Positions 1 through 16,892 of a stretch of 64,000 bases of DNA are shown here, in pieces. Below the pieces are notes generated by a model that saw only the letters and a list, made by a program, of their open reading frames with translations, searched no databases and was not told the DNA's origin. Position 1 is the stretch's first letter. Each line of letters begins with the position of its first letter. A program made the position numbers and the translations under genes. This stretch comes from Micractinium sp. NFX-FRZ. Taxonomy: Eukaryota > Chlorophyta > Trebouxiophyceae > Chlorellales > Chlorellaceae. The stretch covers positions 1-64,000 of the forward strand of contig JAPTJF010000236.1 of NCBI GenBank assembly GCA_029339195.1. The letters are read 5' to 3'.

Positions 1-73
1 CCCTGCTGGCGCTGGCGATGCAGGGGGGTGCTAACTGGCGTCCTGGCATTTCCCTCCACCCTGCGCACCGCCT
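1..73. repeat. Copy of the 2OG-oxygenase upstream region (pairs with 4009-4082)
   Basis: Bases 1-73 match 4009-4082 with only a few substitutions and a one-base length difference, in the same orientation. The right-hand copy lies just upstream of the minus-strand oxygenase start at 3799. The left copy may therefore be the promoter/5' region of a tandem paralogue whose body lies left of the window. That last step is inference. Confidence 0.8.
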
Positions 74-1242
74 TCTCATCAGCCCAACCTCTCCCTTGAC
101 TCCATCCTCAGCAATCACAGCACTAGATGGCATTTAATCATCTAAGCATTGCAGGTGAATTTCCGTCGTTTCATGGCAATGCAATGACATACGGTGGCCG
201 GCCAGGGAGCATCGGACTGCTCACCCCGTCCCGCTGTGCTTGGCGCGCTTGTGGTCCGGCGAGGCAGTGGGGCTCTGCCGCGCTCCGCTGCCGCTGGCCC
301 CTGCCCCGCTGCCCGTGCCGCCAGACCCTCCCACCCAACGCATGCATCCCAATTCCTGGCGATCCGCATAGGGAGGCACCTGCAAACATCAGGGCAGGGC
401 GGGGAGGGGCCGGGGACGGAGGGCGGGCCTGGGAGCGTGCCAGTACATTGGCGGGGACGACCAAGCAACGGACCGGCCTGATGCACACCGCACGTGCGGT
501 GTCTGCCACCTAGCACCTGCTGGCGAAGGTTTGGCGCTGGCGAGGGTTTGGCATCGAGGCCTGGGATCCCCGCAGTGCCTGGCATGGTCTGCTGCCAGGG
601 CTGTGTGATGCACCGTGCACCAGCGCAGGCAGGGACCCCGGGTGCGCCGGCATGTGTGGACCAGCATGCAAAGTGGCAAAGAACCCTTTCAGACCACCAC
701 CTTGCCCCTTGCGCCGCTGCGCTCCGGGCTCCACGGCCCCACCACCCCCACCGTGCACGGCTCTCAAACCCACGGCCGCCCCCGTCACAGCGGCTGACGC
801 ATAGCAGGACTTAACGCCCCACCGCACACCCCACCAGCAGCAGCACACCTCTGCCACGATGCCCACCGAGCAGTAGAACTCGCTCTCTGCGACCGGGTGA
901 TTCCCTGAAGGCGTGCAGGGTGCAGGATGGCACAGGGCGGCGCTCGGCAAGAGCATGGATAACCAGTTCGGAGGGGTTGAGGGCAGGTGTGTGGCGGACG
1001 CCCTGCAGCCGCCACTAGGGGTGATCTGCCGCTGGTGTGCCCGCCTGTGGCTGGGTGATTTGCCTGTGGTGTGCATGCTCGGCTGGCTGATCTGCCTGCA
1101 GCTGCCCGGGCCCACAGAGGCCATCAAGTGGGAAGCTGTCACCACCTGCAGCCCCTGCCCTCCACTTATGTAATACAGACGTGGCATGACCGGGCGCACG
1201 GCTGGCACCCCCCTGCCCCCAAGCCTGTCATCTCCCTTGGCA
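1..1242. other. Left-edge intergenic stretch, no gene recognised
   Basis: No open frame here has splice structure or recognisable protein similarity. Positions 1-73 are a near-copy of 4009-4082, which is the upstream region of the 2OG oxygenase gene. The rest is probably the 3' flank of that gene, whose stop codon is at 1243-1245 on the minus strand. The short open frames on both strands are arginine/alanine/proline-rich, as expected by chance at this GC content. Confidence 0.5.
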
Positions 1243-3799
1243 CTAACCAAAGTAGAACTTGTAGCGCGCACCCACCACCCACTCAGAGAAGGCCTCCTTG
1301 CCTCCCAACCAAAAGATGCTGCAGGTCACAGGGGAGCAGCGCCAGCGGTGAGCACCCACGCACTCATGCCTTCAAATCTAGTAAGGCACGGGGAGAGAAG
1401 TCCACGCGTCTGCAAAAGGCTGTCAGCGGCACCTTTTGTGCAACGGACTGGATGGAACTCCTTGGTGCCTTGCCTGGTGTCCTTCTGTGCCTCCATCTCC
1501 TCCTGCAGCCAGCTCATCTCCCACTCCTGGGTGTAGTCGTCCTCGCCGCCGGCCGCCAGGTGCCCGGGCAGGATGCGGCCCACCAGGGGCGCCCTGAGGA
1601 ATGCCTCATACTCCTGCTCGTCCTCGAAAGCCTCCTCCATGCCCATGCCCTCCTCATAGAACCCCTCATCCTGGCAGGGGGGCAAAAGCAGCAGCCAATC
1701 ACAGTCGAGCTGCTGTTGAGGGTACATCCTTGCTCGTCCCAGGAATGGTGGCTCTCAAGAGAGGCTCCCTGAGGTGGCTTCAATGGACAGGCGCCCTATC
1801 GAGAGGCAGCATGCCTGCTCACCTTCCAGGCGCGCACGATTTCGAAGGGCACATGCAGCGCCTCGAGGACGCACACCAAGGTGTCATCCTCCCCTTTCAG
1901 CAGCGGGCGCATGCCCTGCAGCAGGCGCACGCGTGCATTAGGATTCACGTGCAGTTCAGCCAAGGGCCTGCACGCATGGCAGGAGCGGTGCAGGCTGGCG
2001 CTCCTGTGCTCCTGGCACCATGCACAGCAAGCAATACCGCAAGCAGCGGCAGAGAAGGGGTGCAGCAGGGGTGCGAGCACTGCGCGCGCCAGGTGGCAGG
2101 AAGCGGAGCGGACACCAGGGGTGCCCGCTCACCTCCTCGGTGATGCCCTCCACCAGAGAGTTGGGGTAGGCATGCGCGCAGGGGAAGCCCAGCCGGCCGC
2201 CATTCACCATGAAGCTGTTGCTATCAAGCGCGGACCGGAGCGCCTGCAGCAGCGGGCCGGCGCTGCCGGGCAGGCTGCGCACCGGCTCCGCTGCACCGGC
2301 AGGGCAGGGCGGGCCCCAGAGGAGGCAGGCAGCTCGTGATTGCAGATGTGGAGAGGGGGGCCGTGAGGGAGCGGAACTGCCGCCGCGCAGCGCAGGTGCA
2401 CAGCTGCTGGGCATGCTGTGCACGCTGTGCATGCTGGGCCTGCTGGGAAGCGGCACACCGTGCGCGCTTTGCGCCCCTGCACCAGCCAGACCATGCCATG
2501 CAAGCTGCCAGTGAATGCACGCACGCTGGCGCCCTCCCGCAGCTTAGCTGGCACCCACCTGGTCGAGCAAATATCTCGTAGGAGAGCGTGACACGTGCGC
2601 CGTCGGTCACAGGCAGCACCTCGTGAAGGCAGTCTGAAAAGAAGGCCGCCCACTGCACCTCCCCCTCTGCCGCTCCCTCGCCCCACTCGTACACCACGCT
2701 GCACCCACGGTGCGACACCCGCAGGCCTCCGCCGGCGTGCGCCACCGGCAGGCAGACCACCAGGGAGGCCACAAAGCCGGGGTCTCCACGCGGGGTGTCG
2801 CGGTGCGGGCGGAACATTCCCCCAGGGGCGTAGACGTTGAGGGCATGCATATTTGCAGTGGGCAGCTCTGCGCCGGGCAGCAACATGCGCTGCACCGCCT
2901 GCAGCACGCCGCTGTGCTGTCCCAGGTCGAACTGGGGGAAGATGCGGGCGGCTGGGAGGGCCAGGGCGCGGCGGTAGCTCTCATCCAGCACTGCAGCGCA
3001 GGGGACGTGGGGGAGCGGGGCGGGGAGGCAAGAGGGGTCATTGTGTTGTGCAGGATCCAAACGCGAGCTGCGTCTTGCCAGCGCCAGTTCCCTTGCCAGC
3101 CACGCCGCCTGCTGCACCGCTGCTAGCAGACGCGTGTTCGCAACCGAGCTCACCACCGCCCCACAGGGGCCCTCACCCGCCTCCTTCCCCTTGCCAAAGG
3201 AGGCCGGCTTGCACGCCGCCTGCAGCGCCGCCAGCGCCTCCTACCCGCCGTCTGGGAAGCACACTGTCAGGAGCTGCTCCCCACCGCTGCCGCCGGCGCC
3301 GGCGCCAGCGGAGCCCTCGGCCTGCAGCGCCAGCGCCACGGGCAGGCGCCCCAGGGTGCCCCCCACACTGAACGCCGCGCCCACGCTCTGGGAGGCCTGC
3401 CCGATTCCCTTGAGCACCTGCTGCTCTGCCAGGCGCAGCAGTGAGGGCGGGCCGTAGTGGGTCCACGTGCCGTCGCTGCCGCCGCTGGCGGGAGGCGACG
3501 CGGGCTCCGAGGGCCCCTGGCTGCCACCCTCCAAGGAGTCCTCGCCGGCTGTATTGCAAGAGGGGACAGGTGGGGCCAGGTTGTGGTTTGCCAATTGCAA
3601 GGTGTCAGCCTCAAATTGACCAACCAGGTAATGTTGTAGGGCAGGCAGGGTGCGTCCGTGGGATGGCCGGGAGGAAGCGGCACCTGCACCTCCCACCCCA
3701 CCCCACCCCACCCCCACCTTCGAGCGGCGCCGGTGCCGGCTCTGCGCCCTCGCCCGCCCCAGCGGCCGGTGCTGCCGCTGCATGCTGCTCAGGCTCCAT
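1243..3799 (-). CDS. 2OG-Fe(II) oxygenase-like protein with an in-frame TAG
   Basis: Seven exons: 3718-3799, 3177-3548, 2559-2990, 2133-2290, 1823-1915, 1474-1670 and 1243-1318, about 469 codons. The centre resembles algal/fungal 2-oxoglutarate- and Fe(II)-dependent oxygenases: a VLDESYRRAL block, then the iron triad H214-x-D216 (FRPHRD) and H274 (SDCLHEV), with R284 (GARVTLSYE) placed to bind 2-oxoglutarate. Such enzymes hydroxylate protein or small-molecule substrates; the substrate here is unknown. An acidic stretch (FYEEGMGMEEAFEDEQEYE) follows. Codon 130 (3241-3243) is TAG and sits between FPDGG and EALAALQAAC, where the sequence on both sides reads as one conserved segment, so this looks like a nonsense change or base error and not an intron. 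Intron 6 appears to use a GC donor (ACCAG|GCAAGG). The start is the first ATG that gives MEPEQ and joins exon 2 in phase. If the TAG is real, this is a recent pseudogene. Confidence 0.75.
3241..3243 (-). other. In-frame TAG inside exon 2 of the oxygenase gene
   Basis: Read on the minus strand the codons are GAC GGC GGG TAG GAG GCG CTG. Frame and similarity continue unbroken on both sides. A GT donor overlaps the TAG, but the only nearby acceptor would give an intron of about 25 bases, too short to splice. A single-base change from TAC (Tyr) or CAG (Gln) would restore the frame. Confidence 0.8.
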
Positions 3800-4492
3800 G
3801 GCTGAGCGAGGGGAGGAGAGCCGGATCGAAACAAGGTCGGAGGGAAGGCGTTGCTGCAGCAGCGGCTCTTGGACGTGTGGTGCAGGGCTGGAAGCGGCGC
3901 TGGCTTCTTCCCTGTTGCAAAGAAGAGTGGAAGATCTGTCGAGGCTTAGGGGCTCCGACACCATTGGCATGTCTGCCACCTCACCACTCCCGCCGTGGCC
4001 GCCGCCCTCCCTGCTGGCGCTGGCGATGCAGGGGGGCGCTAGCTGGCGTCCTGGCATACCCTCCACCCTGCGCACCGCCTGTTCCGGCAGCCTGAAGACT
4101 ATCGATGCCCAGACCGAGCCCCAAACAAGCCATGTGGGAAGAGGTAGCTGCTCTGCTCTATGCCCGCTGCCTTGCATGGTGTGGCACGCTGGCACCGCTG
4201 CACGCAATGTGTCGGGGCTCTTGGTGCCAGGCTCTGACAGAGCGGGGAGCTAGTGCAACAAAGAAGAGGGAGGCAGAGGCGCGGGGCCCGGTGCAGCATG
4301 GTGCGCACCCAACAACAGCGGCAGCGGCACACAAACGCACGCGACGGTGGCCTCGCAATCACATGGCTCCGATCAAAGGTGGCCTTCTGTGGCCCACACG
4401 AGGCAGCACCAGTGTGCTGCAGAGGCTTCCCTGAAAGTCTCAGCAGGCTCCAGAGGCTCCCCCAAAAGTGCACAACAGGCCTGCCGAGCTGT
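3800..4492. promoter_or_regulatory. Intergenic: oxygenase promoter/5' UTR and helicase 3' flank
   Basis: This 693 bp stretch separates the oxygenase start (3799, minus) from the helicase stop (4493, minus). It contains 4009-4082, the sequence repeated at the left edge. I see no further coding exon. An open minus-strand frame runs up from the oxygenase start but lacks coding character and is probably 5' UTR. Confidence 0.5.
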
Positions 4493-9927
<5,435 letters not shown>

Positions 9928-10618
9928 TGTGTGGGCTGTTGCTGTTGCTGGCTGCCAGCGACCGCCTCAGCAGTGCTCCCTGCCTGCGCCGGTCCTGTCT
10001 GGTGTGGGTGCACACGCCCTGCAAGCGTGCGGCGGAAGGGGGCGGCGGCGGTGGGCGCTGGCGGGGGTGGCCAAGGCGCTGCCGCCCCACCGCTGGCAGC
10101 TTGTGCTCCTGCTGCTGCCCAAGCTCCGCGGCTTCCACGTTTCCGGCAAATTGCAGGGTGCGCCTGCCCCAAACAGAATGACCCAGCGTTGCAGAGTTTG
10201 CCCGCCGCCACTGTTTCTCCCCACCCCCACCAAGAGCATGCATGGCGGAAGCTGGGATAAATTGCAGGGCCTCCGAACGAGATGCCAGCCTACCTGGGGT
10301 GCTTCAACAGACGAAGGAAGCGCACTTCAGGACTGCGCCGCCAAAATGAGCTGGGCGCTGCTGTGGGGCTTGTGGACTGGACTAGCGGGCTGGCAGTCAA
10401 CACTGAGGCTGCTGGTCAGCCTGAAAGAGGGCTGCGCCGTCGGGAAGCTCGGGCAAGGGGCAAGGGGCTCGGCGCCGGCGCCTCGCGGTCTGCATGAGGT
10501 GCTCAAACCCTGCCCCCAGCATGAGGAGGCTCCCTGCCCATCTGCCAGTGTGCGATCACAGCAGACCTCCGAGCTTTGGTGAAATCGGGAAGTCGGGGAT
10601 CATGGTGCCCTCTGAGAG
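9928..10618. promoter_or_regulatory. Bidirectional promoter region, helicase / NAD kinase
   Basis: This 691 bp lies between two divergent starts (9927 minus, 10619 plus). No coding exon is recognisable. It should contain both promoters and 5' UTRs. I could not identify a TATA box or a defined motif. Confidence 0.6.
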
Positions 10619-13600
10619 ATGAGTTTTGCTTGCAGCCTGCAGCGGCCGGGAGCACGCAGCAGTGAGGTCATGATCCCGTCTCGTCTTCTCGGCAGTCTGC
10701 GTCGGACGGCTTGCAGCCGGCGAGGCGGGCTGCCTGCCGCCGCCGCCGCTGGCAGTGCCGGCGGCGGCAGCTACGACAGAAGCAGCTCTTACTCGAGTGG
10801 CAGCGAGGAGGAGGGGCACGTTTTCCAGGCGCAGCCGCCACCCTTGCGCACACCACGTAAAGGGCAGCAGGAGCAGCAGCAGCCGCCAGCGCGGTTGCAG
10901 CAGCAGCAATCGCAGCCCGCAGCAGGCGCCAGTGGGGCGTCTGCGGCGGTGCAACGGAGCGGCGGCGTCAGCAACTCCCGTCGGCGGCAGAATGGCGGCA
11001 ACACCGTGGCGTACAGCCCCCGCTTTGAGGGCCCCTTCTACTCAACCCAGCCAACCAACATGGAGAGCGGGGTGGTGCACGGTGCCAAGGTGGTGAGTTA
11101 GTGATGACACCCCGCCGCTGGTGGCACCTTGGCGAGGTGGAAGCGGGCACGTCGTAGTGAGGCAAACACCTGTGGGCGGCCCGGCAGCGCCGGTTGCCCG
11201 CCGTGCACGGGCGCTCCTGAATGCTGCACCCCTGCTTGCCTGTGCTGCAAGGCGCAAGCGTGCAGCAGGCTGTCCCACCACCACCACCTGGGCCTCTGCC
11301 CCTGCCTCCTGTCGCCCATGCCCATGCCTATGTCCACACCCTCCTGTGCTGGGGATGCATCACCTGCTATCACATTGCCTGCACATCACTGCCTTCGCCG
11401 CCTCACCCCCTCTGCAGGCCTGGGCAGACAGCCTGTCCACCCTGAAGCTGCGGCGGCGCTGCAACCTGGTGTGGGACCAAGGACACCCCACGTGCGCTCC
11501 TGGGCAGACTTTTGTTGCTGAGTGTGGTTGGTTGGGCTTGCGGGCGGGCAGGCTGGCCCAGCCCCGTACGCGGGGTGTGGGCAGGCGTGGGCGACCGGGG
11601 GGGAGCCTGGTGGGGCGGGGCGTCGTGGCAGGGCGACCTCTGCTTCTTGTGCCACGTCATGCTGTGCTGTGCTGTGTGCTGGCATGCTGCGGGGAGGCCC
11701 GGCGCTGCAGTGGAAGGGCAAGAGTGGTCGGTGCGGATAGAGAACAGAGTCGGGTCCCATTTGGGCTTATGATGTATCATGTACGTAACCTTTTCCTTGA
11801 CAATCTATTCTCATGCATGCGGTTGCAGGTGCGTGCTGATTGTGAAGAAGCCGGGCGACCAAGCGGCCTCCCACAAGCTACGAGAGATTGCGGCCTGGTG
11901 AGCACCTGCCGCCACTGCTCATGTGTGCACACTGGCAGCGCTACCTGCACAGCTGTTGTTGTGCCTGTTCACCTCCCTGGGTCCGCCCTACGCATGCCTG
12001 CATGCCGCGCGCTTCGCACCAGCACCCTACAGCAGGCTCAAGGCCCTCCAACCTGACCAGCTGCCTCCACGTGTGTCTCATGCCTCCTTTCCATGCATGT
12101 GTCTTCTCTTATGAACGCGCAGGCTCAAGTCGCACGGCCTGCAGGTGTTGGTGGAGCGGCCCGTGGCGCAGGCGGAGTTTTCGGAGTTTGAGGCGTTCCA
12201 GGCGGGGACGCACTCGGGAAAGGTGGACCTGTGCATCACACTGGGAGGTGGGCCGCTGAGAACACCACACTCAGGCTTTCGCTGCTTCGGGGGGGGGGGG
12301 GCGGCGCACGTCAAGGATTGGGAGGCGTTCTGGGCCAGGGATGCACGCTGGCTCGGTTCGGACGGCGCCCCAATCCACAGCACTGTGCATCACAGCGGGG
12401 TGTGGGCAGGGCAGGCCATTCGAAGGGGCCTGCTGCCGGCTTTTGTGCCTGCCCGCCAGCCTGCCTGCTCGCACGCTCGCATTCCTGCCTATCACCCCGG
12501 CTACCCGGCTGCCCTCTAGCCCGCACATCTGCCCATCTTCCCCTCTGCCCGACCAGCCATTTGCACGGATGGCACCATGCTGCACCTGGCCTCCCTCTTC
12601 CCGGAGACACACGCACCGACAGCAGCTGCCACCTGGCATCATCACCCGAGTTTGCCCTCCCGCCCCTCGCCCGCCTGCCCTGCAGGGGACGGCACCGTGC
12701 TGCACCTGGCCTCCTTGTTCACCGAGGACGAGCCGCTGCCGCCTGTCATCAGCTTTGCCATGGGCACGCTCGGCTTCCTCACGCCCTTCAGCGCCGGCAT
12801 GGTGAGCCTGGGGGGCGCGTGCGCAGGGCCTGGCACCGTTGCCTTGCTGTCGGGCACCTGTTCGTACCTCTGCATGTGCTCGCGCGGCTGTGCCCGGGCT
12901 GATGTGCCGCCACTGATGCCACCTGGCCGGGCTTTGCCTGCCCACCCTGCTGCGCATGCTACCGTGCTGTTGTGCTTGCTGTCGCGCCTGCTGTCGCGCC
13001 TGATTTGGAGGACGGCCAGCGTGTTTGGCCCCTGCCCGTTCCGGCCTCCCCTCCGCCCACCCTGCTGCTGCCCCTTGCCATACGCCCGCACCGTGCTGTT
13101 GCGATGTTCGAAGAGCAATGTGGTGACTTTCTCCTTCCTGCCCCTCGCTGCTGCCCCCTGCCGCAGGCCCGCACTGTGCTGTCGCGCCTGCTGTGGCCCC
13201 CCTGGGAGGGGGAGCCCGTGTTTTGCACGCTGAGGAGCCGCAAGCAATGCGAGGTGCACTGGTGAGCATCCCCCTCCCCCTCCCCCTTATTCCCTTACTG
13301 TGGATGGATGTTTAGCTTAGTTTAGCCGCCTGCGCACCGCAGCCTCCCGGGGTGTGGCCACCTGGGCAGAAATGGCACCAGTGGGGGACAGCCCCTGGCG
13401 GCAGAGTGGGACAAAAGGGGTGGAGTGTGGCGCCAGGCGTGCCTGGGGCTGCTGGGCGCCGAAAAAGGGAGGGCGCTGTGCCTGATCCAGGCAGCAGGCA
13501 TCCTCCCTAGTGGGCGCTGTGCTTGACCCGGGCGGCACGCATGACATTGGGTGGGGGCATCAGGCAGGGTGCATCTCCTGCCAGGCTGAGCTGCTCGCTG

Positions 13601-16203
13601 GTAAAGCGGGACGTGAGGCGCCCCTTCCTCCCTTCCTTCCCTCCTTCCCTCCTTCCTTCCTTCCTTCTTCTCCCTTTTGCACCGCGTGTTCGTGCGTCTC
13701 AACAGAGCTCGCCCTGCCTGCCTGGCGCCCTACTGCCTGGCGCCCTCCCCTCCTTGCAGGGGCGGCCAGCTGCAGCGGGTGCACCACGTGCTCAACGAGT
13801 GCCTGATTGACAGGTGGGCTGGGCAAACTGTATGCATTGCTTTCCTTGTTCTCCCTTCGGACGGGCGGTGCATGCGGCGGGCAGGCAACCCCGGGCACAC
13901 GGAGTGGCGGCGGGAAGGGGCATGTAGTCGCAACTGCGCAATGTCGCAGCCACAAATAGCACGACCACCTTTAAACCCTGTCCCACCAACCCACTGAGAT
14001 TCCCTTCTACCCCCCGCAGAGGCGCCTCCCCGGCCATGGTGCAGCTGGAGTGCTTTGTGGACGGCAGCCACATCACCACCGCACAGGTGGGCGTGCTGTG
14101 CCGTGCTGTGCCATGCTGTGGCCTGCCATGCTGCGCAAGGTGCTATGTCACCCACAGGGTCTCGTGGGCAGCAGCCAGCCGACCATCTCATCTGCAAGCC
14201 CAGCTGCTGCAGCTGTCCTACACCCCATGTCTGCGAGGCCCACTTCTGCCTCTGCAAATTATAGTTCTCCTGCCCTCGGCCCCCCCGGCTGACGGCCACA
14301 TCATCTCCCCCCCCCCCCCCACGGCCTCTGCTCTCATGGGCTGACCTGTTCGTTCGATTAATTCGATCCTTTCCCCTCGACGTCCACATCAATTCCCCCC
14401 CCCCCCCTCCCCCCCCAGCGGCCTCTGCTCTCATGGGCTGACCTGTTAGTTCAATTATTTCGATTCTTTCCGCTTTTGGCTGACGGCCACATCATCTTCA
14501 CGCCCAGCAGCTCCTGCTCTCACAGGCTGACCTCTTGATTCCATTCATTTGGTTCTGTATCCTCTCCCGGTTGTAGGCTGACGGCCTCATCATCTCCACC
14601 CCCAGCGGCAGCACCGCCTACAGCATGTCGGCCGGCGGCCCCATGATCGCCCCCAGCGTCCCATGCACCCTCATCACACCCGTGGCCCCCCACAGCCTCT
14701 CCTTCCGGTGAGCGCCCGGCCGGCCACAAGCCCTGCCGCACACACTGCTTGCTGCTACCTCTCTGAATTGCGTGTGCGCGTGGGCCAGCGAGCGGTGCGG
14801 GCTGTGGTGTCAGTGTGCACTTGGCGGCGGGCTAGATTAGCGGCAGCCCACCCTTCCTCTCCCGCAGCGCGTCCCATTCCAGCCCCTTTATCTGATGCGG
14901 GTCCATAGTCTGTGGCCCGCTGGCCTTCGTCCCTCTGTCCCTTCCTCTCCAACTCCCCTGCCCCATTGTGCTTGCCCGCGGCGACGCCTTGAGCAGCAGG
15001 GGATGGAGGTGCACTGCCCGCAATCGACTGCGTTCTTCTTTACCTGAAGCTTGTGTGTTTGTTGTTTGTCGTCCTGGCCCGATTTGCAGGCCCGTGGTGG
15101 TGCCGGAGCACTCGGTGATTGAGGTGCACCTGCCCCAGTCCTCACGCTCCCATGCGCGGTGAGCCGGCTGGCAGCTAGCCTGAAGCGTATTTGTGCCTGC
15201 CAGCCTGCCTCTGTGACTGTCTGGCTGCCAGCCCATGTCGTGCCTCTCGCCTGCCAGCACGCCCGCCTGCCTGCCCACCTGCCCCAGCCCCCACGCTGCC
15301 ATGCACTGGGGAGTGAGCGGCACATGGCAGTGCGCATGCCGCCCCTCGATTCTTCCACCACCCCCCGCCCCGCTCCCATTTGCCCCACTCGCTGCCCGAC
15401 CACTGCCCAACACGCGCTGCAGGGCGTCATTCGACGGGCGGCACACGATGCGCATGCTGCGCGACTCCTCCATCGTCTGCCGCACTTCCAGATACGCCCT
15501 GCCCATGATCAACATGCACCCGCTGGACGAGGACTGGTGGGTGGAGAATACACGTATTGAAAGTTAGGGTTTGGAGGTCGAGGTAGGGTTTAGGGTAGGG
15601 CAGCGCACCTCATCAAGTATGCCCTGCCCATGATCAACCATGCACCCGCTGGACGAGGACTGGTGGGTGGAGAATACACGTATTGAAAGTTAGGGTTTGG
15701 AGGTCGAGGTAGGGTTTAGGGTAGGGCAGCGCACCTCATCAAGTATGCCCTGCCCATGATCAACCATGCACCCGCTGGACAAGGACTGGCGAGTGACAAG
15801 TTGACGTAGATCGATGCACAGCAGGGCCAGCAGGTGCCCGGTCTTCTGTTGCCATGGTCAGCACGCACTGGCTCCCTCACCCGCCTCGAGGGACGGCACT
15901 CTCATGTCGCTCAGACCCCAATAGCACAAAGCACCGAACCGGAACCCTCCCTGCTGTGTGTGTGTGTGTGTTTGTGCGTGTGTGCGTGTGCAGCAGGTAC
16001 ACGGGCATCACCCAGAAGCGTCAAGTCTGCAGTCAAACCCCAGCAACACAAAGCGCCGAACTGACACCCCACCCCCTCCCCCGCTGTCTCTGTGCAGGTA
16101 CGAGGGCATCACCCAGAAGCTGGCCTGGACCGGCTCCCTCACCCGCCACGGCTCCCCGCGCTTCCGGGGAGACCGCGGCGGCAGCGGCAGCACACAGCGC
16201 TAG
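10619..16203 (+). CDS. NADK: NAD(H) kinase
   Basis: Twelve exons: 10619-11092, 11418-11491, 11829-11897, 12123-12247, 12686-12801, 13167-13261, 13760-13813, 14020-14086, 14577-14707, 15090-15158, 15423-15536 and 16098-16203, 497 aa. The enzyme phosphorylates NAD(H) with ATP to make NADP(H). The VLIVKKPGD strand is followed by the ATP/NAD-binding LGGDGT motif (G247-T251), the NExx-type region VLNECLIDR, and the conserved TPSGSTAYS loop (366-374). The protein ends with a short tail after [12 protein letters not shown]. The first ~120 residues are Ser/Gln/Ala-rich and poorly ordered, with a basic start compatible with organelle targeting, though this is not decisive. The start at 10619 is the first in-frame ATG; an alternative is 10670 (MIPSRLLG). 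Exons 5, 6, 9, 11 and 12 each have degenerate copies of their edges in the adjacent introns. Confidence 0.93.
12541..12610 (+). repeat. Degenerate copy of NADK exon 5 (GDGT motif) in intron 4
   Basis: The copy reads as [13 protein letters not shown] and sits about 130 bp upstream of the true exon, which reads [12 protein letters not shown]. It has an acceptor-like AG in front. Use of this copy would replace the GGDGT glycine context, so it is unlikely to give an active enzyme. Confidence 0.8.
14288..14576 (+). repeat. Three tandem ~95-100 bp units before NADK exon 9
   Basis: Units containing the exon start (ggctgacggcc..catcatc) and a following ggcctctgctctcatgggctg tract recur at about 14288, 14381 and 14478, ending at the true acceptor at 14576. 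The units carry C-homopolymer runs of 10-14 bases. Confidence 0.8.
15496..15790 (+). repeat. 125-126 bp tandem triplication of the NADK exon 11 donor, with telomere-like sequence
   Basis: The last ~43 coding bases of exon 11, its donor and about 80 bp of intron are repeated at 15496, 15621 and 15747 (third copy partial). Each full unit contains gttagggttt and agggtttagggtaggg, close to the plant/Chlorella-type telomere repeat TTTAGGG. Copies 2 and 3 carry a one-base insertion in the coding part. Confidence 0.9.
15955..15991. repeat. (TG)n microsatellite in NADK intron 11
   Basis: A TG/CG-rich dinucleotide run of about 36 bases directly precedes a degenerate copy of the exon 12 start at about 15994-16025. 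That copy is followed by the real exon at 16098. Confidence 0.85.
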
Positions 16204-16892
16204 CGGCGGGCTGCGGGTTACAGCGCTCGGGGCGGGCGCCAAGCAGCAGCAGCAGGCGGGGGCAGTAGGCGGGCGAGGGACACAGGGCACAGGCAGTGCA
16301 GCGCTCTAGGCTGCGGGGACGGGGGCCAGCCAGCCAGCCAGCCAGTGTGCGATCCCCTTTTCGTGGGTGAGGGCGCTCGAGCAGGGCAGGCCAAGTGGTG
16401 CTGGTAGGGTGAGGCAGCCAGCTGAGCAGTGCAGAACCTCCCGTGTTTCCTTGTGCCAGGCCACACTTCGTGACGGCATGCAGCATTGCGGCAGCGTATT
16501 CTTTCAGTACGACGGTAGCAACTCTGGTACGATTCCACGTTGTAAGTCCAACACCCTGTGGTTGTCACCAGCCGAACGTCAAACGAGCAATCAGTTCAAA
16601 GTCAATAGCAGTGGCGCGTTTGAGGATGCCCAATCATTCCTGAGAAGCATGTCCACCGCCCGTGCTGAGGGGGGAGCGGGCACAGCATTGGCTACTGGGA
16701 GCCTGGCTTCCCAATGCACCCAGCCGGCACACTTCAAGAGGTGCAAAGCGTTACAGCGACTCAGATGACTAATTTCAATTCCAACGCTGAGATGCGGGCA
16801 CATGCACACAGCAGAGCGCAACTTCAGCAGCGGGCCCCAGGAGGGGCAAGCAGCGCCGGCGCTGGCACAGCCGGGCACGTTGACCCTGCCGG
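16204..16892. other. Convergent 3' flanks of NAD kinase and methyltransferase
   Basis: This 689 bp lies between two convergent stop codons. No coding exon is recognised. It probably holds both 3' UTRs. Confidence 0.6.
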
